Shown here in pieces: positions 48,286 through 61,110 of a DNA stretch of 64,000 nucleotides. The stretch lies in contig NC_051105.1 in NCBI RefSeq assembly GCF_901709675.1, positions 5,259,104-5,323,103 on the forward strand. The letters are read 5' to 3'. Position 1 is the stretch's first letter, and every line of letters begins with the position of its first letter. A program made the translations under genes and the position numbers. The notes beneath the pieces are model-generated. The model saw only the letters and a list, made by a program, of their open reading frames with translations, did no database searches and was not told the origin of the DNA. This DNA is from Syngnathus acus. Lineage: Eukaryota; Chordata; Actinopteri; Syngnathiformes; Syngnathidae.

Positions 48286-48345
48286 AATTCAGGGGTGTCA
48301 AGCTTGTTTTCAGCGCAGTCCACATGGTAGTTAGAATCACAGTTC
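48286..48345. mobile_element. hAT-like element end fragment
   Basis: AGGGGTGTCAAGCTTGTTTT followed by CAGCGCAGTCCACATGG resembles the terminal sequence of Charlie-type hAT repeats of fish. Only one end is visible. Confidence 0.5.
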
Positions 48346-48468
48346 ACAGCAAAAAAAAAAAAATCCTGCTTATCTCTGATGGGGACAGGAACCGATTTAA
48401 AAATATTTACATGAAAAACTTTTTTTAAGAAAACGTAAATAGTTTCTCCTCTTTAATGGATGATGTAG

Positions 48469-48751
48469 AGTCAAACTCCTTTTTTTGGCGGACCGCATTG
48501 TAGTCATAGCTTCTTTCGGAGGGCCATTATGACTGTCAACCCAAATAAATGTATGAGCACCTCATATTATATACAGTAAAAGCTACAAAACAAACTGACG
48601 AATAACTCGTTTTCAAATCAGACAAGTAAAACTGGTCAAATATTAAAAAAAACAAATATGATTAAAAGTGAAGACAATTTGCAATTCTGGTAATGAAATA
48701 AAATGATGTGGTGGGCCATAGCTGGCCCCCGGGCCTTGAGTTTGACACCTG
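48469..48751. mobile_element. Non-autonomous hAT-type element with 8-bp target duplication
   Basis: The right end reads GGGCCTTGAGTTTGACACCTG. The left end AGTCAAACTCC is its worn complement, missing a few terminal bases. The copy is flanked by TGATGTAG at 48461-48468 and 48752-48759, an 8-bp direct duplication as hAT transposases make. Internal sequence (GTGAAGACAATTTGCAATTC) also occurs in reverse at 57246. Confidence 0.8.
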
Positions 48752-49858
48752 TGATGTAGACAATGGCAACAGTCATTTTATTTTATTTTTTATCATTATG
48801 CAATGAAGCTTGCTCGACACCAGCAGAGATGGGACTAAAATTTGCATTACACTTTGCAGATGTACTTACGGTAAAGTTCCAACGCAAGATTTTTTTTTTT
48901 CATCCTCTTATTCTTACTTTTCCTGATTCAGTCCCCCACCCTCAGTTTTTGCTCCACTTCCCATCTGCTCTCTGACTTTTTCCTCCGGGCAGCGACTAAG
49001 CCGTGAAGCCAACGATCGAATAGCAGATGAACAATCCAAACAGAGTGTCATCAGAGGGTAAAGGGGGGGGAAGAGAGGAGGAGGAGGAGGGGAGTGTAAG
49101 AGTGGATTAGAACACATAGATGGCCTCTTGGGACAAAAGCCGAGCGGTGTATTAGAGATTTTGCCAGCCCGTGCTCACAGTTTCCTGGATGGCGTTGTGT
49201 GTCGGGCACGTCAATGTCAATGTAAAAATATGCGAGACACACACACATATACAAATACAGAAGGCACACTCTGGATTATCAGCCTACAAACCCTCTCAAA
49301 CATCCGAGGGCCTCAGCATCATCAGAGCAACCAGGCCACACATGCTCGGTCCACCTAAATACTCGCTGACCTGCTTTCGCTAAGCGCGTCTGTCCAGCCC
49401 CGTCTGGTCAACTTAATGAAAAGACGTTTTCCGGAATGTTTACGTGAACAAAAGCAAACAGCGCTCATTAATGAGGCGGGATTGGAAATCCATACGTTTG
49501 CGTAGCCAGAATCGAAGTTGATGCTGATGTTTACCTTGCATGCCAAGTCGTGATCAACCATGTCAGCTTGAAGGTCTCGCAGAAACTTTGCGGCTTGATA
49601 ATTGTTCGAGTTTTGTTTCTGTTGTTGCTACTTGTTGCAAAGCTGCTGATCAATAACAGGAATCCTTTTGGGTCAGTATCATGACTACTAAGAATTGACA
49701 TGTTGCTAACTTCTTTAAATACATTTAAACTTATTAAGTGTTTCTTCTGTGTTCTTACTCTCTCGCTCAAACAGTGACAAAAAAAGTCACAAAGCATGAT
49801 TGCTTTGAATTGTTGTTTTCTGGGCATGAGCAGAAACTAAAATCGTGAAACCTCAAAA

Positions 49859-49894
49859 AGTAGACGTGCTAACCACTATCTTGCCGTGCTGCCC
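49859..49894. repeat. Teleost dispersed repeat scrap
   Basis: GTGCTAACCACTATCTTGCC then GTGCTGCCCAG resembles a 'gene-desert' repeat common in fish. Very short. Confidence 0.4.
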
Positions 49895-51471
49895 AGAAAG
49901 AAAATGAATTGGACCTAATTAAACGGCGTAGCTAATTGTTCTGATGAAGGATGAACAATTGCACCGCCATCGTCTTGGTAGATAAAAAGCAGCAGAAGGC
50001 AAGCAAGAATTGCTGTCAAAATAAATAGAGAAAAGGACAATGGGTCATTGTAGTGTTCATGGAGCAGGTCTGGACAGCAGCTGGCTCTTCACGGTCACAT
50101 GACATACAGCCACTCAGACATGCCTTGTTATTTTACAAAATTACTTTACCGGTGGGGAAAATCATTTGAATTGGACTGTTTGCTACACAACTGAAAGCTT
50201 GGCAACAGTAATGAAAAAAAAAAGACAAAATAAGCAAATTGTGTTAAGTCACAATAACCTTCAACTTAAATGAACTGGGGGAGCCCATGGAACATTCAAC
50301 ACACAAACACCCACACTTTAATTTCCATTCATTGACCTAGTAACTAGTTAACCTTGTGCATAAATCACACGACTGACACGCCCCTCGTAAACACCTGGCC
50401 GTTGCGTGATTCTGCTCCCAATCGGATCTCATGATCTGATGCCATAAATCCAGCTACTGATCCGCAGTCACACTGGCGGCAGATTAACTCAATAGATTAC
50501 CGCTCGAGGCGGCTGCTAATCCGGTGCTACCGTGTACGCCACCAGCGCAGCATAGTGAGCCGTGTGACAATGACGTTTTGTTTTGATTGACATCTGATAA
50601 TTTGTATGACATTTCCGGATCAAAATATTAGGAACAGTTCCCTGTATGGAACACAATAAACCACGATAGTAAAAGATTGTTTACATGAATATATTTCTGT
50701 CAGTTTTAATAAAACTGAGCATTATTATCTTTGTAAAGGCACACAAAGGACGAGACATCAGCTCTCCTTCATGTCTACAATATTTATCTTCATCTACTTC
50801 CCTCTCTTCTTGTTACTGCTCAAGAACGGTGGTCGCCCCCGACAACCGCCTCCCCCCCTCCACTCTGTCCTTGTAGATCAGCTCTCTGTTATTGTCTCAT
50901 CCTTTCCCCTCCCTTGCCCTTTCCTTCCTCCATTACACTATTCAAGCATTAACATTCGCCAGGGAGCCCCTAAAGGGGGGTTTAGCAGAGGGTCTTTTTA
51001 TTGTGGGTGGGTGGGGGGGGGCTTTATCCCATGAGATGACACACTTCCAAGTCAAGAGGACGTTTGTTACATAACAGCGTCAAGCTCGTCTGACTCCAGT
51101 GATATCCACTAAGTGTACACATGAGTGGCGGGACAGAGGGGAGTTTAGGAGGGAGAAGATTGAAACTGGAATGAATGGTGATGAAAGCGAGGGAGGAAAT
51201 GACAGAAAGGCAGAAGATGATAAACTATCTGTTCCAAAGTACACGAGTGCCACAATTTGGTGCAGTTGCAGAATAAGGTGCAATTACAAGTGCGTTCGCA
51301 CAATGAATTCATAGAGCTGAGTTTGAATTAAAGCTCGCCTCAAGGGAATATAAAAATTCAAAGTTCAAAGTCATCTGGATATGCGGCTGGAACGAGACAA
51401 TGGGCTGTGCCCAATGGAAGTCTCGCTCAAAATTTGGTCCAACTGTACGCATGGGCAGTTTTCTTTTTGGG

Positions 51472-51578
51472 GGTATTTTTCACAGCCAAGCGCAGTTAGT
51501 AACGGGCGTTTGCGCCGTTATGGGCGTGAACACAGCCGACTTGCTTCTCAGCCAATGGAAGAGAGTCCTCACATTCCC
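51472..51578 (-). repeat. Unnamed dispersed repeat, copy 2 (inverted relative to copy 1)
   Basis: The reverse complement matches 4100-4205 along its length. Shared cores are CTTCCATTGGCTG, CGGCTGTGTTCACGCCCA and AACGGCGCAAACGCCCGTT. A second CCAATGGAAG lies about 55 bases outside the copy, at 51413-51422. Confidence 0.75.
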
Positions 51579-54500
51579 TTAAAATTCAGTGCAGGAGTCA
51601 AAGTTTATTGCTATGAAGCGGGCACTTGGAGAATGCCTTCCACCCCGATCATTTGTGTCAGGCTATGAGATAAATAGTGGTAGCTGATTTTACATAATCT
51701 CAACATTGCGTCTGAAATGCAGGCAGTATCGCTGTACGCAACCATGATGTGGAGGCACAGGACAAATATTTGTGTCAACATTTTTGAAATACCAGAAACC
51801 AAACTGATTGAGATCAAGTCACCAACCCGCGAACAGCAAAAATTCACCAATAAATAAAATTCATTAGAACAAAAATTGTTTTTAACTCTAAAAAAAAATC
51901 TAACAAATACACTGCTAACCCCAATGCTTTTGTGCAGGTCAGATTAAAGGTGGATAAGGAAGTAGCCAGTTTTGGTGCCGATCCCGATAAAGGTGCAGTT
52001 ACACATGTCCAGTCTTGGCAGCAATGGTATGCGTTTTGAGGTTAATCTTCTCAGAGTTCCGTAGAAAACTGAAGTTTACTGAGAATGAGCAGAGCAATTT
52101 AAGAGGTGCATGGAGGAAGAAGATCAAAGTTGGAATGGTGATGAAAAGGAAAAAGGAAGCAGGGCATGGTTGAAAGGGAAAAGCAACAGAAGAAAAGGAG
52201 AAATGATGAGCACACTTTTAGACTGGAAATTAAATTGAACTGAATTGTTGTATGCTTTTTGGTATGTGTTGCTGCTCCATGTGCAGTTAGCAATCGTTTG
52301 AAGGTTTATAATAAACTACTTTACATTACATTATATTACGCTATCTATGCTCTTTTCTTGGCACAGCAAGCCGAAAGTAGCAATACCAGTAATTTAAAAC
52401 CTCGCATACACAATTTATGAAGGTATTGTGATGCTCAGTTTGAACTAAATAAGTTATTAAACATTTTACAAACCTATGACCTCAGTAAAAGTAATGTTTT
52501 CCTTCATGTATCACAGCTACTGTACCTACTTGCGTAACGTCACGGTTTAGCGAAACCTACGAATCTCTGTTATTTTTAAACAACGTGCCTTTTGCTTTTG
52601 TTTTAGATCCAAAAGGAGATACAGCATTTCACAATCCGGTGAAGATAAGACAATGTAAGTGTGTATTTTCCAGCTAACAATGCAGATTTCCTGGCATTCT
52701 CAACTAAACTTTCCTCAGCATTACAGAGACCAGAAGCCCTTACAGAGCTTTCCGAGCCTTAAGGCCTTGTAAGGGCAATCGCTTCATCAATTGAGTCAAA
52801 TGAGGGACAGTTAATAAGTTTGCAAACTAAAATAAAACAACAGTCCAGACTGCTATCAGAGCACTGCGTGTTTGTGTGTGGGTGTGTGGGAAGGAGAGTG
52901 CACCAAGATGAGCTGGATGAGTGCCATGTGTGCTTCAGAAAAGGAGATGTTTGCTAAATGCCTTGATGAATCTTTCACACAAGACGAGGCACAGATGAAG
53001 ATAGAAGACTAAGAATGAAAAGCAGGCTGAGGAAGATAAATAATTGACTATAAGGTGATTAAATGGCAGGTGTTGAAACTGAGCACATGCACTGTGATGA
53101 TGACATTACACAAGTGTTTTTTTTAGAGCGAAGACTTGGAACCAGATAAAAGTTAAATATTCATTTTGATAAAAATCACCAAAATTTCTTCTTGTGTTAC
53201 CTTACTCCAAAAAAAGCAAATGTTCATCATTAGCCATTCTATTTCCTTGCAATCCTTGAGCCCTCTTGAAATTGCTTTGGTTTCCTCTGAGCTATAAGTT
53301 TTTAGGCCGAGGCCATTTCCCTTAGCAACGTGGTAAGAACGTCAATCATAACCAAAGATACATCGAGGTTTACCGTTTGTGAGCACGCGATATCGGCAAT
53401 TTTGAGGTGAGATTTATAATTACTGTAACATATCTGCCCCATGTAAAATGTTATCAGTTTTACACTAAACTTTAACTGGGAATAACAAATAAATAGTTTT
53501 AAAGCAAGCAGGTCTTGATTGGCTTATTACTGGTCTAGATAGCAATAATGCAATGATTGCAATCATCTCCCAAAAAAAACATGCATTCCACAAATGACAA
53601 ATCGCAACTGCTACATAGCAAACAAAGGACTCTCATTAATTTATGCGTTGGGTAGACGTCGCTCTACATCTCCGACCTAGCTGATGTCAAGCTGTCTTTC
53701 TAGCGTGGAGGCAGAAGCAATGTTGCCTCTGCTGGCTGCAACCAAGTACTGCACTCTATTTTGACTCAATTGCTTCAAGACACAATTAATCAACAATCAC
53801 TTCCACACAATCCACAAAATTCTTAATCTATATCTCAATTAACTGTTATTTTTAAATACTCTGGAGGTAGCGAATGTTTGTTTCTCACTGCTGGCACTAG
53901 AAGACTGATGTCAGTCGAGCATGAAAATAATTAAGGGCTTGCATAAGGCAAATGCTTTGCAGTCTTTTTTTCTTTCAAAGCCAAGCCCTCCAAAAGGCAC
54001 TCATGGCAATGCTGAAAAGATATGTAAGTGTTGGGCTAAATGAGCGCAAAAGAAACACACGGGTAAAAACGAAAGCCGAAGCTGCTATTATGCAAACTGT
54101 GAGGCAAACGTCTCGATGTAATTATGACATTCATGTTCCCTACTTAGTAATCTGCGCAATAACCATCAGGCAAGGCACTGCACTCTCATTTCCCCTGAAA
54201 AGGAAGAAAAACAATACTTGCTGCTGTTGTGTTCTTTACACAATGCAAAAAAAAAAAACTGAAGCTGAGGCCTCTGGCGTTAAAATGTTTGGGCAAAATA
54301 AAAACAAAGTGAGACAGATGGACAAATGATGTGTTGAAGTATTGAAGCAAACGACACAAGTGGTTGGAAACGTATGTGAGAAAACTTCTATCAATATAAT
54401 CAAACGACTGACGTAAAGTACTGAAGCATATTAACATGACAAACACTCATCGGAAAAAAAAACATGATACACACATGACAGGACATTGAAAGCCAGGTGA

Positions 54501-54816
54501 CAGGATGTGCAGATGCATTGACGCAGATGAATTGATGTGTGAATGGACAGATTCATTGGATGTATTCGATTCTCTGTCTTCAAACCTCACTGCCGCGTTC
54601 AAAACTGTCCTGTGATTTACTGGAAGCTGCTCTGAGTCAGCTTGGATAGAAAATGCCATTGGAAGTTCACTGGGACTGGCATGGTGTTAATTCCTCACTC
54701 TAATCCCCATTCACACACTGCCATTGACTGGTAAGCAGTCAGCAGGGGAAGAATTATCGATCATGTCTGAATTTACATAAGATCAATTGCAGCTCAATTC
54801 AGCCGGTGCTCTGATG

Positions 54817-54918
54817 ATGATTGGCAACCAGTCCATCCAGAGTGGCGTGTAGTCTGCAGGCATTCGCATTAAATCAGCTCGGATACATTCCAGGATAAAG
54901 AAAATGGATGAATGGAGG
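54817..54918 (+). repeat. Degenerate teleost repeat tail
   Basis: ATTGGCAACCAGTCCATCCA, GGCGTGTAGTCTGCAGGCAT and GGATAAAGAAAATGGATGAA are decayed forms of the familiar fish repeat that ends in GATAAGCGG...AAATGGATGG. No coding content. Confidence 0.55.
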
Positions 54919-55933
54919 TTTTAATTGACTTTTTGTTACGTGAGTCTTTCCTTGGTGGATGTGAACAAGTGCATTATTTGCGCCGAGATTTCATCAAGGA
55001 GAGGCAAAGCTAATCAAGCAGATTTGAGTTAATCGTCTTCTCTGTTAATAAGCGCACCTCCGAGCGGGCTGCACATATGGCATGATGGATGTAGAAGGGA
55101 TCGGCGTGAGAAAATGATGAGAAAAGAAGGCGGGGCATACACTTGATGGCCAAAGGGAGACATGGAAGTACAGCAGCCGTGAAATAAATGATGATAAATG
55201 CTGTTCTGTTACTACCTGAATAAATTTAGATCGAGGGAAAATGACTACATACTAAAGAACGTTGTGACTTATTTGCCATTTTCCACGGGCTATTACAAAC
55301 AAGACTTTGAGAAGAAGCTACGTGGCATATACAGGACTGTGCTACCTTTTATTTAGTTCACTGCATATAAATAGAAAAAAGATAAATTAGAAAAATAAAT
55401 AATTAAATAATTAAAATTAAAAAAATTAAAAAATAGAAAATGTCAATGTCAAAGTCTGTTTGATTGAAGAAGAGGTTAGCTCGGCGAGAACATGTCCTTG
55501 GCAGTGTGATGATTCACATTCTAGCTGACTTACTGCAATATTATTCATTAAATTCGATAGTTTTGCAACAACCCTCTGTTGTCTTCTGCCCACAATCTAC
55601 TATTGGATAAAAACTGTTGTTTTCTTCATTTGGCGCTGTTTGTCAGTGTCTCGGTTTGACTGATGTGTTCAATTCTGAGTCTTTTTCAGTGTCCCGTGTT
55701 GTTGTTTTCAAGTAGGGGAAAAAAAAAAAGCTCTCCAAACGGAGATGAGTTGGTTGATTGGTTGTATCCAGCTCAGGTTGGGTCAAAATAAAGCCAAAAA
55801 AAAAGCAAATGACACAGGTGGAAATGGGCCCTCTCCTTGCGGTCTGAGCCGAAATCTCAGGAGATTAAATACTGATTGACACATGAATAGAACCATGCGG
55901 TGGCACTGTGTGTGTGTGTGTCACATGCCAGTG

Positions 55934-56004
55934 TGAGAGGGAGAGAGAGCGAGAGCGAGAGCGAGAGCGAGAGCGAGAGCGAGAGCGAGAGAGAGAGAGA
56001 GAGA
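55934..56004. repeat. (GAGAGC)n / GA microsatellite
   Basis: About nine GAGAGC hexamers flanked by GA dinucleotides and then AAAAG. It creates Ser/Glu and Ser/Arg repeat ORFs that are not genes. Confidence 0.95.
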
Positions 56005-57245
56005 AAAGAAAAGAAAAAAAATAAGCTCCCAGCCAGTGCAAGCGTGTGCGCACAGGGGCCAAAACATCCTCAGGTGGCACCCAGTTGATGGCTGGTGTGG
56101 GTGATACACTAGGCTAGGGTAACACACACACACCATGTAAGCAAATGATGACCTCCTTGACAAAAATACAACTAAATATTACATAATAATCCGCTTATGT
56201 AACAAAAATACATACATATGCACATGCACGGGAGACAAATGCAGGAAACAAGGTCACGTAATGCAGATGAACAGTCAAGCCCAGGTAAGGGTATGAAAAA
56301 ACCTTTGATAATTTGCGATAACGATTACTATTTACTCACAAAAAATATATATAAATCATCCAACCACATGCGTTCACTTTGTTTGACACCATTGCACTCA
56401 CCTCTGTTCCTTTATCGGGCATGCTGTCTGTTTTGTAACTCCATCTGAGGATGCTTATAGTGCCTTATTTGATTCACAGCAAAATGGGCCCATAAGGTAA
56501 GGACGATTAACTAAGACCTTGTCCTACATAAGCGCCATTATTTGTCATCGCTACGACCTCCTTATCAGCGGCAAACTCATTTGCGCTTTTTTTTGTCCAC
56601 GTCTTCTATCTCTTCAATGCACACATGACATCTGCTATCTCTCACACGCACCATTAAACACACAAACACACATGGCACTATATATAGACAATCCTGTCCC
56701 ACAGGAAGTCCCGTACGTGCCGTGTACGAGAATGTGACACACACACATCCACTTGTACTGCAATAAGGTCCTCCTTAATATGCACTTTGCTGCATCATTG
56801 ATGAAATGTGTCATGTCACAGCAAGTCAAATACTTTATAAATACACGGAATGAAAATCAAAATAAAGTAAATAAAATGACTTTTTGAAGATGCATGATAT
56901 TTGTAGTTAACCACTATAGGCAAAGAGCACTTCCATGAATATCAAAAATCTGAAAGTAAATGACGCCGACAGCAAAAAACTCCTCAACTCGCTTCACATA
57001 GACATGGCACGAAATGGGGTCAAAGTAAATACTATGCATGTATTGCAAGTAAGCAGTAAATAATCTTTTTTTTTTCCAGATAAGAACAGCTTCCTCCCAA
57101 TAAATGATGTACAGCAGATGTAAATGTGTGAATGCCAAACCGTGAATATGCTTAAAAAGAATGAATCATTAACTTGGACGACAAGGTACAGGATCTTGAG
57201 AGTTGAGTCTTTTCACATAAACTAAACACGGATCACTTTACAGCA

Positions 57246-57358
57246 CAGGTGTCAAACTCAAGGCCCGGGGGCCAGATATCATTTTATGTGGCCCGCGAAG
57301 ACAAATTGTGCATCAAATTCGTGTCATTACTAGAATTGCAAATTGTCTTCACTTTTGA
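57246..57358 (+). mobile_element. hAT-type element, truncated left-end copy
   Basis: Starts CAGGTGTCAAACTCAAGGCC, followed by GGGGGCCAGAT and TTTTATGTGGCCCGCGAA. This is the reverse complement of the right end of the element at 48469-48751. The similarity fades near 57360, so the copy is truncated. Confidence 0.75.
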
Positions 57359-58846
57359 TACAGTGTGGTGTAATTCAGTTTTTTTTATTTTGTTATTTTA
57401 TTTTTTTATCATCCATCCAGTTTATATTGCGCTTGTCCTGAGGCATCCTAACCACTAGCCTACACTTTTTTTAATTACCTTAGCCATATTTTTCTGGCCA
57501 GTCTCTTGAAACCGCAATATGTTCCAAGATATCCAAGTATAGAGCCATATTTTGAAAACTCCAAATTGTGCTGCGACTTCAGAGATGCCATTGTATAAAG
57601 TAATAAACTGAGTTTGAATACACAGTGTCTATTACGGTCCTAACTGATCCTCCTCTGGTGGTTTTATTTGATTCCGCCCAGTCCCGGCATCAATCCACGA
57701 TCATCTACGCTTCACGCCACACTTCACTTTTAAAGCTCTCTTTTCATTCCATGCCTCCTTCCATTATTCACATTGTAGACTTGCCTCTCCTCCTCCACCT
57801 CCTGCTGCGTGCCATTCCCAGCTGGATGTAGGACGCATGGCGGGCAGTAATGAGAGTGCACAGCATTGTCTGCAGGAGGCACACATTCACTAGCCACCAT
57901 GAATCTCTGTAACCATGGAAATAAGTGACACAACAGCATCACCGTGCACAGATGTGGCACTCTCCATGTCTCACGATTCCATTTTTTGACGCCATCACCG
58001 GCACACTAACCCAGAGCGGTAACCTGAAAGATGCATTGCCACTGTATATATCCAGCTCACAGATAATCATTCTTATAAATAACATTTCACATTATTGAAA
58101 TTGCAATTACAGTGGGACTTATGACCACTGATGGGACAAGTCAAAAGTGATAACTTTCCATGATGATAGTAGACATCAAATTTTCCCCAGCTACGTGTTG
58201 TTGTTGGGCCCTTTCCTAGCTGTCGCTGGTTGGTGAGGCCCCCAAGAGATGACGATAAAATTGTAAACAGACACTACGTTGGGATTTGGAGCACTCCCTA
58301 ATTGGGCACCACACAAACAGACTTGTTGAAAATAGTCATATCAATTAATGCACAAAAAAACAGAGGATTGAGAAGTGTGAATGTCCATTTGTTATATGAA
58401 AAAACTCAAAAAACATATTTGTTTGAATTATACACATAAAAGGTTTCGATTATGTTATAAGCCATGTAGAAATTTCAATTAGAGGACATGTGCTGTATTT
58501 GTTATCAAATGATGCCAACCAACAATTCTGCTGTCCGCTTGCTTTGTCCAAACATGTCATAATCACTGTTTGTAATACATAAAATACGATTTACTGGTCT
58601 AGGCTAAATGTTACATGAAGCAAAAATGTGAAAGTAGAGCAGTGAAGTTGTTACTGCTAATGGTTTTTCATTCATTATTGCATGCAAATGTCAAACATTG
58701 GCTAATTGTTACTTGCATGAACACATTGAAGGAACCTTTGTTAATCCATCAACCATTTGGCAGGTTAATGTTTTTTTTATACATAATGTTTTGCTTATAT
58801 TTGGGTGGTTGTACTCATTGTTTGTTCGCCCTTTTTGACGAAAGTA

Positions 58847-58946
58847 CCGTATTTTCCGCACTATAAGGCGCACCTAAAAACCTCCAATTTTCTCAAAAGC
58901 CGACAGTGCGCCTTATAATCAGGTGCGCCTTATATATGGACCAATA
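58847..58946 (+). mobile_element. TA-flanked inverted-repeat element, 'GGCGCACC' subfamily, truncated
   Basis: After a TA, CCGTATTTTCCGCACTATAA leads into GGCGCACCTAAAAACCT and GCCGACAGTGCGCCTTATA. It is a left-end copy related to 25120-25436; the right inverted repeat is absent. Confidence 0.8.
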
Positions 58947-59627
58947 TTGAGCCACTAGGTTTTGTCCCTTCCATTCTCTCTCTCATTTGTGTAGGAAAGC
59001 TTCCATTTTTATATTTCTTTCCCTACCTCTTTGAGTTTGTTTTTGTATTCTACTTGTTGTTTATTTACATTAATTTTTTTTGACTTTTGTTGATTAATTT
59101 AGTTCAATACATTCTGCTCTCGCTCTATTATGTAAGACTATTTTGGGGTTGTTTGTGTTCTCTGAATTTTCTATAGTGGTGCAAAATGAACTGAAAACTG
59201 CGCATTGAAGCTGTGGCCTTGAGAAACTTGTAGGTGACGCTTTCAGCAGAGAACCTAGTATATCCTCATTGTTGGTTGAAGCAATTATAGAAGAAAGCGG
59301 AAAGGTTTGAAATGTCTATTCACCATTGGGATGAGTGATGTCACGATCTCAGTACGCATGTTCGCTCCAGGTTAAGTTTGACAGTAAACAAGCAACTTGG
59401 CGAATAACATGATGCTGCTCTTGCCTTCGACTTATCAACAGCACCGACATCTCGATTGAAAAAAAAAGGGGCTGTCAAAATGCTGCCCTTTAAGGTGCAA
59501 AAAAACAAGCAGCCATCAAGCGGCAACAGTCAAATAGCGCCGACATTTGCCAAAATGATGCAGCCATCAGTCACTGATATTTTCCTTTAATGAATGTCAT
59601 GGCTAAAAGGCTGAAAACCTTCCACAA

Positions 59628-59850
59628 CATTCCTGGCAGGGTCACCCATGGCAAACAGGTCGTATATTAGGGATTAGACAAAGTACGGCTAACATCCCCT
59701 TTCTGGTGAGTTATAATATCACAGCACATTTTCCCTTGCCCAAACGTGGGTCACCCTGCCCCCCCTCTGGAGCCAGTCCTGGGGGCGGAGCTCGTTGGCG
59801 AGCGCTTGGTGGCTGGGCTTACACCCTTGGGGGCCGAGCGCGACCTGGCC
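59628..59850 (+). repeat. Dispersed teleost repeat with GC-rich block
   Basis: CCTGGCAGGGTCACCCATGG, GGCAAACAGGTCGTA..., AACGTGGGTCACCCTGCC and GGAGCCAGTCCTGGGGGCGG then GAGCTCGTTGGCGAGCGC look like a repeat I have seen in many fish genomes. The family is not identified. Its GC content contrasts with the surrounding AT-rich DNA. Confidence 0.5.
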
Positions 59851-60749
59851 GACTGAGATTGCATTGCAAAATGTCAGATACATACTCGATCGAGCAGCTC
59901 GTACGAAAGGATTTGAGAAAAACTGGAACTGAGTCATTCATAAAAAGAAAATTGATACAGGTCTTAGATACAGGTCGCAACTCCTTAAATGGGGAGAAAT
60001 TTTACTGTACTGATTTATAGTTAAGTCCACTTAATTATTTAATTTAACGGTGCAACATTCTTCATTTTTTGGTGTTCAATCTGCCTTTTGCGTTGGATTT
60101 TTATGAAATACTATGCAGTGAGATGTTTTTCTTTTTTCCTTCAAAATAATTGACACTTCTAAATGACTCGCATGAAAAAACACCAATTTATCATAATAGA
60201 TGTGTGTGTTGGGGGGGTATTCCTAAATCAGGTTTTCAGATATGACCGGACACCTCGCTCATCAGCTGAAGATTAATAACCTATTAACGTATTGGCTCAA
60301 AACGAATATTAACACGTCCACCAGGGAGACACAGCATGCTAACGAGTTCAGGGATATGTCACCTTGGGCCGTCCATCTCTGGTTGCACAAACTCCCCATG
60401 TTATTTATTTTAATAGGATGTCTAGACAAAGACGTCCTAGAGCTAGAAACATGGGGAGAATGGATGAGATAGGAGAGAAAACATTAATCAATCAACGGAC
60501 AAAAAACTGACAATACTAGCAATTTATGTAAAACAATATAATACAATACTATAAAACAGAACAAAAATGACAAAGCAATGAAGTGATGCCTTTAAAAGAT
60601 AATGAAAACAAAAAAATGCAACAACAAAAAATAGACCAAGATTGATCATTTCAAAATGTTTTCCATCATTAATGTAATCTATACCTCAATTGAATTCATC
60701 TTTTCAAAATGGCAAGTTATTGAAAAGTAATTGAAATAATGCGATTGCA

Positions 60750-61110
60750 CAAGTGTGCACACCCTCTTATAACTGGAATGTGGCTATGGTCGGAATAAAT
60801 CAAATCGCATCCACATTTGTGTAAAATGAGAGCCAGCACACATCTGGTAGGTCCTCTGATTAACCCCAAATGAAGTTCTGATGTTTCAGTAGGCTTTTCC
60901 TGACTCTTTTTTTCTCAAGTAGAAGACTTTGCGCTAATACTGACTGGTATGTGAGGCTTTTCCAGCTGAAGAAAAGCAGCTAAAAAAAAATGATGCATGC
61001 TGCCAACACCATGCTTTATTGCGTTTTTACCAAGCATACCTTTTGAAATTGTGGCCAAAAGGTTCTGCTTTGTTTCAAAGTACCATTTAATTTTTTTCTC
61101 GTTCGGGACA
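60750..61110 (-). pseudogene. Degenerate Tc1-like transposon with antisense transposase remnant
   Basis: CACAAGTGTGCACACCCTCT resembles a Tc1-family terminal repeat. On the minus strand, the reverse complement near 61005-61030 encodes KHGVGS, matching the VKHGGGS-type motif of Tc1 transposases. GAAATTGTGGCCAAAAGGTTC (plus strand) is another recognised family block. Frames are broken, so it is a dead copy. Confidence 0.7.

Noticed and set aside
53952-54329. 125-codon plus-strand ORF
   Set aside because: Lys/Arg-rich from A-rich sequence, with no domain or conservation argument. Treated as chance.
55934-56004. Regularly spaced repeats that might suggest a CRISPR array
   Set aside because: They are contiguous hexamers without spacers, in a vertebrate genome.
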